Shown here: in pieces, positions 9,237 to 17,657 of the stretch
Numbering within the stretch: position 1 is the stretch's first letter
Layout of the letters: the number at the start of each line of letters is the position of its first letter
Assembly: GCF_015775515.1 (NCBI RefSeq)
Contig: NZ_CP065383.1
Coordinates: 1,116,001-1,180,000 of the forward strand
Length of the DNA stretch: 64,000 nt
From: Atribacter laminatus
GTDB taxonomy: Bacteria > Atribacterota > Atribacteria > Atribacterales > Atribacteraceae
Direction: 5' to 3'
Program-made: the position numbers and the translations under genes
The notes under the pieces: generated by a model
Database searches by the model: none
Told to the model about the DNA's origin: nothing
Seen by the model: the letters and a program-made list of their open reading frames with translations, nothing else

Positions 9237-9972
9237 TTCTACGACCATGAACAAGCTGCATGACATGCGACTCTCCGCTATGGCGGATGCTTTCAAACGC
9301 CAACTGTCTGATGAGAAATATCAGGAGCTATCGTTTGAAGAACGGGTTGGTATTCTTGTTGATGTGGAATGGGCTAAACGCAGAAGCAATAAACTGCTCC
9401 ATCTCATTAAAAAAGCAGATTTCCGCTATCCTCAGGCTAGCATTGAAGATATTGAATACCATGCCGACAGGAAACTAGATAAGGCACAAATCCTACGGCT
9501 ATCTGGGTGCGCTTACATCCAGGAGAAACGCAACCTCATCATCATGGGTGCCTCTGGAAACGGGAAATCTTATGTTGCCTGTGCTTTTGGTATGGCGGCT
9601 TGTCGCAACTATTATACCGTTAAGTATATCCGACTACCGGATCTTCTGGATGAACTGGCAGTGGCTCGAGGTGAAGGTGTCTATCAGATGGTGATGAAGA
9701 AGTACAAAAAGGTTGGCTTACTCATTTTGGATGAATGGCTCTTAACTCCACTTAAAGACACCCAGGCAATGGATCTCCTTGAGATCGTTGAAGCAAGACA
9801 TCAGAATGCTTCTACTATTTTTTGCACCCAATTTGCTCCACGTGGGTGGCATGAAAAGATCGGCGAAGATACACTAGCAGATGCCATTCTTGATCGTATT
9901 GTCCATGATTCCTATACCATCCTTATTGACGGCAAAGTGTCAATGAGGGAACGACATGGGATTAAAAATTGA
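9229..9972 (+). CDS. istB: IS21-family helper ATPase IstB
   Basis: 247 residues, an AAA+ ATPase related to DnaC. N-terminal helical domain ('MNKLHDMRLSAMADAF') that contacts the transposase, then Walker A 'GASGNGKS', Walker B 'LLILDEW', sensor and arginine-finger regions with 'DRIVHDSYTI' at the end. A longer frame opens upstream at 9046, but the ATG at 9229 lies 5 nt after GGAGGAAAAG and gives the standard IstB N-terminus, so the shorter start is used; it overlaps istA (ATGATTAA). IstB assembles on target DNA and selects the insertion site. Confidence 0.94.
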   Translation: MINSTTMNKLHDMRLSAMADAFKRQLSDEKYQELSFEERVGILVDVEWAKRRSNKLLHLIKKADFRYPQASIEDIEYHADRKLDKAQILRLSGCAYIQEKRNLIIMGASGNGKSYVACAFGMAACRNYYTVKYIRLPDLLDELAVARGEGVYQMVMKKYKKVGLLILDEWLLTPLKDTQAMDLLEIVEARHQNASTIFCTQFAPRGWHEKIGEDTLADAILDRIVHDSYTILIDGKVSMRERHGIKN

Positions 9973-10338
9973 GCCAGAACTAAGTAATTAAGAGTGTATT
10001 TATGTCTGCCGGTTAAAGAGGCTGATGGATAGTACCGACCTCTTGTGGACAACCCTCCGCTTCGTGGACGACCAAAACACGTTGTTCACGCTCTCCACAG
10101 CCTCGGCATCTGGTGTTCTATAGAAATCTTAATCTTGTTCCTTCAAACTACCCATCAAAGAGTACTATTCTCAGAACAGTAAAACTCATGATTCGGAAAA
10201 GTGGGCTTATAGCTATTGTGGTTCATTTAAACCGTCATATATAGCTATGGAGTTAACGTATGCACCTAGTGGATTTATTTGGTGCACTCGATGGGTCTAA
10301 AACATCATACTACTGGGTTTATCATAAGACAATAAACA

Positions 10339-10635
10339 CAAACTGATAGGAATTCATACCAGGTCTTTCCTGAAGTTGACTTTATACAATTACCAGAACA
10401 AGCAGTTCAATCAACCCCTCAAATGCTTGGATTGATATCCGTCCCAACTTCTGATGACGGCTATCAATGTGTTGCATCAAAAAAATCAAAAGTATTTCAT
10501 AAAAAATCTTGTGAGCATGTAGCAACCATCAAGGAAGACAATCTTTTTTATTTTCATAGCCTTAAAGAAGCCCTAACTTCAGGGAGAAGAGGGTACAAGA
10601 CTTGTAAATCGGAGGAGTCATTCCATTATTTCTAA
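10339..10635 (+). pseudogene. 3' fragment of a protein with a small zinc-binding (Ada-like) C-terminal domain
   Basis: The frame is open from the IS boundary to 10635 (98 codons); an internal ATG exists at 10423. The C-terminal 45 residues match a small metal-binding domain often found at the end of nuclease or surface proteins: 'KVFHKKSCEHV', then 'FHSLKEAL' and 'GYKTC', i.e. His, Cys, Cys ligands. The usual last Cys of a C-x2-C pair appears replaced (KSEES). On the left side of the IS this frame meets a stop at 7500-7502, so the gene was already damaged or frameshifted before IS21 landed here. Function of the parent gene is unknown. Confidence 0.5.
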
Positions 10636-10718
10636 AGCGAAATCGAATGAGAAAGTTGCTTTAAGGAAAAAATTAATGAGAGATCTAAATTGTCAAAAGA
10701 GGGGAGAAATAGGTCTAA

Positions 10719-10743
10719 AATTCAAGAATCAAGACCTAACCCT
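10719..10743 (-). repeat. Dispersed repeat B at the 3' end of the RelE gene
   Basis: Plus-strand core AATTCAAGAATCAAGACC followed by TAACCC. The repeat sits 7 bp beyond the toxin stop codon in the same relative orientation as other copies in this window. Confidence 0.8.
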
Positions 10744-10750
10744 CAAGAAT

Positions 10751-11011
10751 TCATGGCCTTTTTAATACCTTATCATGTTCTACAACATTACGCATGATGA
10801 TAGTATCTCCGACCATCTCAAAAGTCGTTCGTAATCTCTTTGAAGGACGAGCTTCCCAAATGTCCTGTGTTCTTTCCATTTTCTTGACATGAAGACTGGG
10901 GTATTTTGGGTTCGCATCCAGCAGAGCAAGGGCTTTACAAACACTCCGTTTCTCGGTATGAGTGAGTCTTTCATAAGCCTGCTCAAATTGCTCAGTGAAA
11001 AGAATCTCCAT
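10751..11011 (-). CDS. RelE/ParE-superfamily type II toxin
   Basis: 86 residues with the small RelE/ParE fold: 'ILFTEQFEQAYERLTHTEKR' helices, a basic 'PSKRLRTTFEM' strand pair and a C-terminal 'MRNVVEHDKVLKRP', where the final Arg/His/Asp cluster is typical of YoeB/RelE-like mRNA interferases or ParE-like gyrase poisons. It is encoded 2 bp after the AbrB-like antitoxin, so toxin and antitoxin are co-transcribed with the antitoxin first. Which of the two toxin activities it has cannot be decided from sequence. Confidence 0.85.
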   Translation of the reverse strand: MEILFTEQFEQAYERLTHTEKRSVCKALALLDANPKYPSLHVKKMERTQDIWEARPSKRLRTTFEMVGDTIIMRNVVEHDKVLKRP

Positions 11012-11013
11012 AG

Positions 11014-11298
11014 TTAGGCTTTGTCCTCAAGATACCTTACTGCATCAGCCGTCGACTTGAATCTTTTAACCCGTCCATTTTTTATGTCCTCGTCTGCCTT
11101 GCGTTCCCCTTTTTGCCACTCTTCAGTCCAGAAGTAAGCTTGATTAGCATTCACTAGTTTCTTGGGAGTCAATATGATTCGTCCTTCCTCATCAAGCTGA
11201 ACCTCAACAAAATCACCGGGTTGCATATTGGTTTTAACTCTGATTTCTTTAGGAAGAGTAACCTGACCGCCACTGGTTAGTCTGGTTAAAGTACTCAT
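11014..11298 (-). CDS. AbrB/MazE-like antitoxin of the RelE module
   Basis: 94 residues. The N-terminal swapped-hairpin DNA-binding domain reads 'TRLTSGGQVTLPKEIRVKTNMQPGD' across residues 5-29, the SpoVT/AbrB pattern; the acidic/basic C-terminal tail would cover the toxin. The frame runs on upstream to 11481, but that part translates dispersed repeat A. The ATG at 11298 has GGAGG about 9 nt upstream and gives the canonical antitoxin N-terminus. It likely autoregulates the pair through its AbrB domain. Confidence 0.85.
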   Translation of the reverse strand: MSTLTRLTSGGQVTLPKEIRVKTNMQPGDFVEVQLDEEGRIILTPKKLVNANQAYFWTEEWQKGERKADEDIKNGRVKRFKSTADAVRYLEDKA

Positions 11299-11394
11299 TA
11301 AGATTACCTCCATTATTGGCCCAATATACCATTGATACAATAATATTTTACCGGGGATAAGTTGCCTCGTCAAGAGATGAGAATGAGAAAAAAA

Positions 11395-11572
11395 ACTCAG
11401 AGTCAGTTTCATTAAAACAAGACAAAAAAACCAGGGTGGCATTTCAAGAGCTCGAGCGAATCCAGTTGCCCGGATAACCAACCCCTGCTAGCCATAACCC
11501 CGTCTCAAATAGCATGACTCATTTTTAATCGGAGATGTCTCGTTATCCTCTTTAAATTGTATAATAGGCCCC
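11395..11572 (-). repeat. Repeat A (IS110-like noncoding end), solo copy 1
   Basis: About 150 bp matching the noncoding leader of the IS110 element at 25346-25496. Shared blocks are ccagggtggcatttcaagag, ggataacc, ccccgtctcaaatagcat and tcgttatcctctttaaattg, ending at ATAATAGGCCCC. It lies downstream of reductase copy 1. No transposase remains beside it. Confidence 0.7.
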
Positions 11573-11606
11573 TTCATGAACGGTTTTTGAAAATTCAGTC
11601 TGACCA

Positions 11607-13727
11607 TCAAGGCTTTAAAATTTGACCAACTACATCAATTGGGAGGTCATTAATTGGATTGCCATTGGGATTAAAGAGGTTATGTTCCTCGATAGTTAAA
11701 CCAATAGTAGTACCGTCTTTAACTGCCGCATGCAGATTTCGTGGTTTCACCGAGTCCCCTATATTCACTACATCAATCCCGGCTGCTTTAATTTGTTGAT
11801 ATAAATCGATATTAGGCTTGGTCCAGCAAGTAACCACATGATCATAAGGTATATTTACCTGGTTAAAGCTTTTATCGACTAAAAAAAGTTCGTTTTCCTT
11901 TATTTCATTGATTTTGCTGTTGGTATAGATTTTCACGGGATATTTGAAAGGTTTCGAACTGAGTGCTTCAGCATCGGTTTGTTGAAATCTCTTGAAAAGA
12001 ACATATTTATGAATAACTTCAATTTTTGAGCCGAATTCTTTTTGATCGGTTATGATAGTCACTTCTTTCCCAATGGAAGCTAAATAAGCAGCGGTATCGG
12101 CTGCAGCATAATGGTCACCCCATATGATAATCTTGGTGCCCTTCAATGGTAGGGATTTGCGATCTTGAGGATGAAATTCACAAGCTACTTTCGGACAGGT
12201 CATCACTTTCTCAAAAGGGATGACAACCTCTTTTAAACCATGAACTTCTGGTACATATGATTGTGCTCCAGTGGCATTAATGACCAGATCAAAGGAACTG
12301 AGCTCTTCAATGCTAGGCGATGTTCTGAGCTGAACTTCAATGCCCAAAACAGCAATCTGGTACCTGATCCAATCGGCATACCATTTCATCTTTTCTTTTC
12401 CATTGACCAGACAACAGCCAAGAATCGCTCCACCAAGTTCTCCGCTTTTTTCAAAGAGAGTCACGAAATGACCTCGTTCGTGCGCAACTCGGGCGGCTTC
12501 TAAACCAGCTGGTCCTCCGCCAACAACGGCAATATGGACAGGAGCAGTGGTTTTTTTCTTTATTTCAAGATGTAGATTATTACAGGAAGGATTGATGGCA
12601 CAAGTCACTTCTTTTTTGGCTAAGATTGAATCCGACCAACAGCCAGTCAAACAGGATATGCACCGACGAATGGCTCGGGTTTTCCCATATTTCGTTTTGA
12701 GCGGCCAATAGGGATCGGCTAATAACTGACGAGAAAGGCCGATTAGGTCAGTTTTTCCTTCAGCTAATATTTGCTCGCAGTATTCCGGATTCCGAAGAGA
12801 ATGACTGTTAATAACCGGAATTTTGACCTGCTTTTTTATCTCTTCTGAAGCATATATTGTCCAACCTTCTGGATAATACATCGGATCAAAACCAGCTCCT
12901 GGCTTTTCCTGGACACTTTGGCTCAAATCGAGTGCAGCTACTCCCGCGTTTTCAAATTCCTTCGCAATTTTAACCGATTCAGTGAGGTCTCGACCTTCTG
13001 GAACCCATTCGTCAACCGAGTAACGAATAAGAACTGGGAAGCCTTTTCCGCATTTCTTTTGAATTGAATCCACAATAGCTAATGGCAAGCGGAGACGATT
13101 TTCAAAACTTCCTCCAAAACGGTCATTTCGTTTATTGAAATAAGGGCTTAAAAATTGTGATAAAAGGTAGCCATGCGCGGCATGGAGCTCTACCGCGTCA
13201 AAGCCGGCTTGCATTACTCTCCAGGCTGCTTCGGAAAAAAGACCTACCAAGCCTATCACTTCGTCGGCTGATAATGCCTGAACTGTTTTGTTAATCGCAA
13301 TGGCATCTGCATTAAAAATTGTTTGATTTTGTGACCAAGGAATCAGACCTTCACAATCATTGGAAACAATATTATCTTGTTTTGACAGTGAAACCTGTCT
13401 CCCCGGGTGCTGAAGCTGAACAGCACATTTTGCCCCGTAACGGTGCATTGATTCCGCCAACCATGCCAACCCAGGTATATAATGGTCCTCGTCTACAACC
13501 ATATTGGATCCCGTTGAACGACAGCTTTTTTCATCAACAGAAGTTCCTCCTACCACGATAAAACCGGTACCGCCTTTTGCTATTGTCGAATAATGATTAA
13601 TATTTTTTTCACTCACCGAACCGTCGATATGGGATGAACTGGTTATGGTGGGAACGTGACAAATCCGGTTGGGAACCAAAATTTCGCCGATCAAGATGGG
13701 TTCAAAAAGGCAATGGAACTTTTCCAT
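11607..13727 (-). CDS. NADH:flavin oxidoreductase, FadH/old yellow enzyme type with Fe-S and FAD domains, copy 1
   Basis: 706 residues. Residues 1-350 form the old-yellow-enzyme TIM barrel with 'HAAHGYLLSQFLSP' (182-195). Then come four Cys (356, 359, 363, 376) that ligate a 4Fe-4S cluster, and an FAD/NAD domain starting 'VVGGGPAGLEAARVA' (401-415). This is the domain order of 2,4-dienoyl-CoA reductase, trimethylamine dehydrogenase and BaiCD-like enzymes, which reduce activated C=C bonds or oxidise amines. The frame continues upstream to 13946 only by reading through repeat A; the ATG at 13727 has GGGAGGA upstream and matches copy 2. It stands alone between two repeat A copies. Copy 2 (51573-53693) differs at roughly 18 residues. 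Substrate unknown. Confidence 0.88.
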   Translation of the reverse strand: MEKFHCLFEPILIGEILVPNRICHVPTITSSSHIDGSVSEKNINHYSTIAKGGTGFIVVGGTSVDEKSCRSTGSNMVVDEDHYIPGLAWLAESMHRYGAKCAVQLQHPGRQVSLSKQDNIVSNDCEGLIPWSQNQTIFNADAIAINKTVQALSADEVIGLVGLFSEAAWRVMQAGFDAVELHAAHGYLLSQFLSPYFNKRNDRFGGSFENRLRLPLAIVDSIQKKCGKGFPVLIRYSVDEWVPEGRDLTESVKIAKEFENAGVAALDLSQSVQEKPGAGFDPMYYPEGWTIYASEEIKKQVKIPVINSHSLRNPEYCEQILAEGKTDLIGLSRQLLADPYWPLKTKYGKTRAIRRCISCLTGCWSDSILAKKEVTCAINPSCNNLHLEIKKKTTAPVHIAVVGGGPAGLEAARVAHERGHFVTLFEKSGELGGAILGCCLVNGKEKMKWYADWIRYQIAVLGIEVQLRTSPSIEELSSFDLVINATGAQSYVPEVHGLKEVVIPFEKVMTCPKVACEFHPQDRKSLPLKGTKIIIWGDHYAAADTAAYLASIGKEVTIITDQKEFGSKIEVIHKYVLFKRFQQTDAEALSSKPFKYPVKIYTNSKINEIKENELFLVDKSFNQVNIPYDHVVTCWTKPNIDLYQQIKAAGIDVVNIGDSVKPRNLHAAVKDGTTIGLTIEEHNLFNPNGNPINDLPIDVVGQILKP

Positions 13728-13825
13728 ATTGAAAGTCCTCCCTAGAGTAGGTACCCCCCCAAGTCTGTTAAGATAAAGATATCGATTTATATAATTTTCA
13801 TTATTGTGGGGGTCTTTCGGTAAAA

Positions 13826-14001
13826 ACTCAAGGCCTGTTTCATTAAAACGAGATAAATAAAACCAGGGCGGCATTTCAAGAGCCCGAGCGAATCCAGTTA
13901 CCCGGATAATGTACCCCAACACCCACAACCCCGTCTCAAATAGCATGACACATTTTTAATCGGAGATGCCTCGTTATCCTCTTTAATTTTTATAATAGAC
14001 C
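13826..14001 (-). repeat. Repeat A (IS110-like noncoding end), solo copy 2
   Basis: Same blocks as copy 1, in the same orientation and on the other side of the reductase gene, starting with AACTCAAGGCCTG and ending ATAATAGACC. Two direct copies flanking the gene could have served as recombination sites for its duplication. Confidence 0.7.
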
Positions 14002-14093
14002 TCGAAAATTTCACACCCAAGGTGTCATCCTGAGCGGTGCTTTCCCGCGTGAGGATCTCATCTTTTGTCTTTTTCCAGTATCCCAATTTCCCA

Positions 14094-14120
14094 AAAATTC
14101 AAGAATCAACGCCTTACCCC
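14094..14120 (-). repeat. Repeat B overlapping the MazF stop codon
   Basis: Plus-strand AATTCAAGAATCAACGCC TTACCCC, a variant of the repeat B core; the MazF stop codon (TTA on plus, 14114-14116) is part of it. Confidence 0.7.
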
Positions 14121-14458
14121 GCCGATGGTCCAGTGATAATCATAATGATTTTCTTGATGACTTCTTCAATTTTATTCTGATGAACTGACCCAACCCTTTT
14201 GATAATAATGCGGATATCACTGGTAAACAAACGGTTAGGGCGGATATAACTCGGTTGTTTCAAGCTACCGGTAACAAAATCTTTTTCTTCCAGGAGAACT
14301 GAATAGAGATCGGAATGAGCAACCGTGGTAATCTGGCAAAGAATCACATCATCACCCTGCAATGGAGCAACAACAAAAGCCGGTCGCTTTTTGCTTTGGC
14401 TCAGATCAGAAAAGGGAAAGGGGAGAACAACCACATCTCCTCTTACAAGTCTTTCCAT
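14114..14458 (-). CDS. MazF/PemK-family toxin (endoribonuclease)
   Basis: 114 residues with the PemK/MazF barrel: 'RGDVVVLPFPFSDLSQSKKRPA' at the start, conserved 'KKRPAFVVA', 'CQITTVAHSD' and 'SYIRPNRLFT'. Such toxins cleave mRNA at short sequences. The antitoxin gene upstream overlaps it by 16 bp. The stop codon lies inside a copy of repeat B (14094-14120), so the last residues are encoded next to or within the repeat; this is unusual and suggests recombination at the gene end. Confidence 0.88.
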   Translation of the reverse strand: MERLVRGDVVVLPFPFSDLSQSKKRPAFVVAPLQGDDVILCQITTVAHSDLYSVLLEEKDFVTGSLKQPSYIRPNRLFTSDIRIIIKRVGSVHQNKIEEVIKKIIMIITGPSAG

Positions 14459-14679
14459 GCTTCATCCTCTTCGGGAGTGTCCCAATCTCGGCTCAATATT
14501 TTTTCTGAAGCTTGCATCATTTGGAATGAAGAGGAAATTGCAATTTTCTCGCAAACTAACCTTGCTTCTTCTTCCCTAATAAGAAAGACATCTCCCTCCT
14601 TCACGCCCATTTTCTTTCGAATTGATCCTGGAATAGTCAGACGGCCCCGACGGTCTACAACTGATACCTTCTGATTCAT
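14443..14679 (-). CDS. AbrB/MazE-family antitoxin
   Basis: 78 residues. N-terminal AbrB fold 'VVDRRGRLTIPGSIRKKMGV' (residues 7-26) for DNA binding, followed by an acidic tail ('DTPEEDEAWKDL') that would block the MazF groove. It is first in the operon with the toxin gene overlapping its last codons, the usual MazEF arrangement. RBS AGGAGG lies 10 nt before the ATG. Confidence 0.87.
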   Translation of the reverse strand: MNQKVSVVDRRGRLTIPGSIRKKMGVKEGDVFLIREEEARLVCEKIAISSSFQMMQASEKILSRDWDTPEEDEAWKDL

Positions 14680-15128
14680 AAGTATCCTCCTAAGTAGGAA
14701 TTACCCACAAAATATTATAGCATTTTTCCATTTTTTAAAAAAAGAGATAAAAAATCATATCTTTCCAATCATAACTGTTTTTTTGAACTATCTGTTTAAA
14801 GTGAGATAACGCATAGCCACGCTAAGTTAAGGAGATGAAAATATAAACATGACCAGTTAAGCGAACAGTTCAATGGACTTTTAAGATTAGCAAGGAGATA
14901 AAAGATTAAAAATAAAACATGAGGGACATACAGAGGAGATTACAAATGGAAGAGATTCACAAATATCCTCTGTGAAAAATCGTTCAATGCAAAAAAACCC
15001 ATAAAGGACAAACCTAAGAGTATGCCAATATTTCTAAAAATGTTCACGAAAAAGTACCCACCGAATTTTCGGTAAATTAAAAAATAAAAGAGAAAAGAAA
15101 AGAGGAGAAGATATACGTTGTAATACAA
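14680..15128. other. Intergenic spacer upstream of the HicBA locus
   Basis: AT-rich, no supported gene. A short hydrophobic frame on the minus strand (to 15158) begins inside the repeat block at 15129 and has no clear ribosome-binding site, so it is not called. Confidence 0.5.
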
Positions 15129-15498
15129 GAGAATCCCATTTGGTGCTGTTGGCGTCATCCTGAGGCTTCGTTTTTTGAATCGGTGAGGATCTCATCAACT
15201 CAATTCGTCATTGCGAGACCTGGTTTTTTGAGGTCGTGGCAATCTCATGAGGTTAATCTTTATTAGTTGCTTTCTTATAAACTTGCAGACAGGATAATTC
15301 AAGCCCCTACAATAAATTTTAAAAATTCTGTCATCATAAGTCCGTATCTCTAAAATTCCCTGATTGAGGGGGTTAGGGGGGTGTGCCTTTAATCGGTCAT
15401 CCTGAGGCTTCGTTTTTTGAAGCCGTGAGGATCTCATCTTTTCATCTATTTCCATAATCCCAATTCCCCGAAATTCAAGAATCAAGACCTAATCCCCA
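15129..15498. repeat. About 370-bp composite repeat block, copy 1 (hairpins C + repeat B)
   Basis: The block begins GAGAATCCCATTTGGTGCTG, contains two copies of hairpin C (15154-15196 and 15396-15438: GTCATCCTGAGG...GTGAGGATCTCATC, the arms complementary), a second hairpin (gcgagacctgg...), a G-rich stretch (gattgagggggttagg) and ends with repeat B (AATTCAAGAATCAAGACC). The whole block recurs at 16511-16878, flanking hicBA in the same orientation. Confidence 0.85.
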
Positions 15499-15599
15499 CA
15501 GGTGTGACAAAATTTGTATTATTCAAGAAAAGATGTAAAATAGAGTCAAAATACTGTCAAGAAAGTTAAATTATAAGTATTTGGGGTAGGTAATATACG

Positions 15600-15866
15600 G
15601 TGAAATTGCATATTACAATAGAAGTGTGGAAAAAAGGTCATTGGTATCTCGCAAGAACGCCCGAATTAGATTTTATTTCACAAGGGAGAACAAAACAAGA
15701 AGCAAAGGATAATCTTTTAGAAGTGTTACGGATACAGTTTGCAGAAATGAAAGATATGAACACCTTGGAAGATTATCTTATGGAATGTGGAATTCACATG
15801 AAAGACGATGATCTCATTTCTCCGCTGGAAGTAGTGGAGTGTGAAAAGTCAATAGTATCAATATAG
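15600..15866 (+). CDS. hicB: HicB-family antitoxin
   Basis: 88 residues with the partial RNase-H-like HicB fold: 'EVWKKGHWYLARTPELDFISQGRTKQEAKDN' across residues 7-37, the conserved hydrophobic core followed by 'G.T..EA..N'. There is no added C-terminal DNA-binding domain of the usual length, only about 25 residues. GTG start at 15600, eight bases after GGTAGG. It precedes the toxin gene by 2 bp; most hic loci have the toxin first, so the order is reversed here. Confidence 0.8.
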   Translation: MKLHITIEVWKKGHWYLARTPELDFISQGRTKQEAKDNLLEVLRIQFAEMKDMNTLEDYLMECGIHMKDDDLISPLEVVECEKSIVSI

Positions 15867-15868
15867 CA

Positions 15869-16099
15869 ATGCCGCGCATTACTCCAGTTGACTACAAAAC
15901 CCTCTTAAAAGTGTTCCAATTATATGGGTGTCAATATAAACGAAAAGAAGGATCCCATCATGTCCTCATTTATCCAGGTGCCAAAAGAGCAATTGTTATT
16001 CCAGAATATGATGAAATTGATGTTGAAATTATTAAAAACAATATGCGTACTGTGGGTATGAGCAGAGATCAATATTTTGAATTGCTTAAAAAAGTATAG
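15869..16099 (+). CDS. hicA: HicA-family toxin (mRNA interferase)
   Basis: 76 residues of the double-stranded-RNA-binding-like HicA fold: 'LLKVFQLYGCQYKRKEGSHHVL', where the His of 'GSHHV' is the catalytic residue, and a C-terminal '...DVEIIKNNMRTVGMSRDQYFELL' helix (residues 51-73) as in the family. It would cleave mRNA when free from HicB. Intact, 2 bp behind hicB. Confidence 0.85.
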   Translation: MPRITPVDYKTLLKVFQLYGCQYKRKEGSHHVLIYPGAKRAIVIPEYDEIDVEIIKNNMRTVGMSRDQYFELLKKV

Positions 16100-16510
16100 A
16101 ATAATAGCTCATGCAATTTGTATTAGCAAATACTTTTTCATCCCTACATTCGTTATTAAATAATCAATATCTGAAAGAGTTAATGACATTCATAAAGGCA
16201 AACAAGGAAGTAAGTATGATTTCTTTTGACTTCATCAATAATCTGTATAGCTATATATAGTCCAACCTGGGATGTTCCAGAGGTTCCGGGTCATAGTACC
16301 CCCAGGTTTTTTATTTTCACCCTCTGTTTTATACCCTCTACAAAAAGTGGTTAAAGGTAAGATAATCCGGCTCTCCAAAAATAGTATATTCGTCATGATG
16401 CATTTCCTGAACTTGGATAACAACTCTTTCAACACCAATAGTATAAGCCAGATAAAGCTACCGAGGGAAAACATTCTGAGAGGAGTCAGGTGGTTTCTAT
16501 CGGACGACGT

Positions 16511-16878
16511 GAGAATCCCATTTGGTGCTGTTGGCGTCATCCTGAGGATTCGTATTTCGAATCCGTGAGGATCTCATCAACTCAATTCGTCATTGCGAGA
16601 CCTGGTTTTTTGAGGTCGTGGCAATCTCATGAGGTTAATCTTTATTATTTATTCTCTTTTAAACCTGCGGACAGGATAATTCTAACCCCTACAATAAATT
16701 TAAAATATTGTCATCATAAGTCCGTATCTCTAAAATTCCCTCATTGAGAGAGGTTAGGGGGGTATGCCTTTCATCGGTCATCCTGAGGATTCGTATTTTG
16801 AATCGGTGAGGATCTCATCTTTTCATCTATTTCCAGTATCACAATTCCTCAAAAATTCAAGAATCAAGACCTAACCCC
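16511..16878. repeat. About 370-bp composite repeat block, copy 2
   Basis: Direct copy of 15129-15498 with small differences (hairpins C at 16536-16578 and 16777-16819, repeat B at 16853-16878). The stretch 16100-16510 before it holds no supported gene. The block is followed by CGGGGATTTCG and the 3' end of the NYN gene. Confidence 0.85.
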
Positions 16879-16937
16879 GGGGATTTCGCATACTTAAAAA
16901 TCAATACTTGAACCCAAGGATTTTCATAAATCTTTTT

Positions 16938-17591
16938 TTATCTCCATTTATCTGGTCTTTTGAGTATATAACCATCATTTTTAATTATCTCATTAGGGAA
17001 CAAACTTTTTCTAAGGTTTGCTTCGCCTATTATGAAAGAGGCGTGTGCAATATGTTTAAGGCGAGCAGATATTCTTGATGGAGGGAAAGCGATTATATTT
17101 TTTTTATTTGGATAGATTTCTCGGATTGCCTGAATTGGAGGGGCAAGATCACTATCGCCAGAAATAATGAGAGCTGTATCAAATTTATTTTTATATGCAT
17201 CAATAAGGAGTTCAGTAGCTATGCATACATCTGTCATTTTCTCTTCATAAGTAATCCAGATATGGCCACAATTATTACATGTAATAGTTTTAAAAAGGTA
17301 GTGTCCAAAAAAGATTTTCATTCCATCGAGGGTATTAAGTGCCTCAAGGTAGGTTAATTGCCTTTTTCTTTTTTCCTTCATTTTTTTCTGCAACCATGGT
17401 GGAGAAGATTCATTACCAGCGGAAATATTAGAGGTAAAATACTTTACCATTTCAAGGGATTGACGAGGTTTTAAAAGTTTCTCAGTTAAACATTTCAGAT
17501 TAAGCCAGTAGTATTTTTTCCAACCTTTTTCTCTTAACCCAAAGTAGAGATTAAATCCGCCTATATAGCAAATAATCCTTTCAGTGTCCAT
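16938..17591 (-). CDS. NYN-domain (LabA/DUF88-like) protein with altered first catalytic residue
   Basis: 217 residues of the PIN-like NYN ribonuclease fold. The first strand reads 'CYIGGFNLYFG', where the family has Y-I-D-G-F-N-L-Y; here the metal-binding Asp is Gly (codon GGC). A two-Cys element 'CNNCGHIW', the second acidic patch 'EKMTDVCIATELLIDAY' and 'ALIISGDSDLAPPI' are conserved. Loss of one of the four acidic ligands could make it a non-catalytic RNA binder. The longer frame to 17720 reads through a hairpin; the ATG at 17591 with GGAG 8 nt upstream gives the family's usual N-terminus. Stand-alone, on the minus strand like most genes of this island. Confidence 0.8.
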   Translation of the reverse strand: MDTERIICYIGGFNLYFGLREKGWKKYYWLNLKCLTEKLLKPRQSLEMVKYFTSNISAGNESSPPWLQKKMKEKRKRQLTYLEALNTLDGMKIFFGHYLFKTITCNNCGHIWITYEEKMTDVCIATELLIDAYKNKFDTALIISGDSDLAPPIQAIREIYPNKKNIIAFPPSRISARLKHIAHASFIIGEANLRKSLFPNEIIKNDGYILKRPDKWR

Positions 17592-17657
17592 TCCAATTCT
17601 CCAAAAATATTGTTTACAATTTTTCAAAAATATGTTATTAATTATTGTGTAACCTCT

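Larger units (their letters stand above)
7523..10338 (+). mobile_element. Intact IS21-family insertion sequence, copy 1
   Basis: A 2816-bp element starting TGAG and ending AACA, flanked by a perfect 5-bp target duplication CAAAC (7518-7522 and 10339-10343). It carries overlapping istA and istB. The left end holds an array of four related boxes (gaCCCAC at about 7542, ggtCCACC 7564, ggcCCACC 7586, gatCCACC 7607) spaced 21-22 bp; similar boxes, inverted, recur in the right 150 bp. Such multiple terminal repeats are typical IstA-binding sites. The element is near-identical to 41817-44626; the only difference I see is one extra 6-bp unit (TTGCCT) in istA here. Confidence 0.95.

Noticed and set aside
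11299-11481. N-terminal extension of the AbrB-like antitoxin
   Set aside because: Also repeat A in translation; a good ribosome-binding site marks the ATG at 11298.
13728-13946. N-terminal extension of reductase copy 1
   Set aside because: It translates repeat A (the peptide VTGFARALEMPPW also arises from 11481) and is absent from copy 2.
14940-15158. 72-codon hydrophobic frame on the minus strand
   Set aside because: Its first codons (MTPTAPNGIL) translate the repeat block at 15129, the same peptide appears from the second block at 16540, and there is no ribosome-binding site.
16235-16568. Overlapping frames on both strands of about 100 codons
   Set aside because: They read across the second repeat block, have no family pattern and no ribosome-binding site.
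15129-16878. CRISPR-like array from repeated hairpins
   Set aside because: Only two to four unequal copies with irregular spacing, no unique spacers of constant length and no cas genes.
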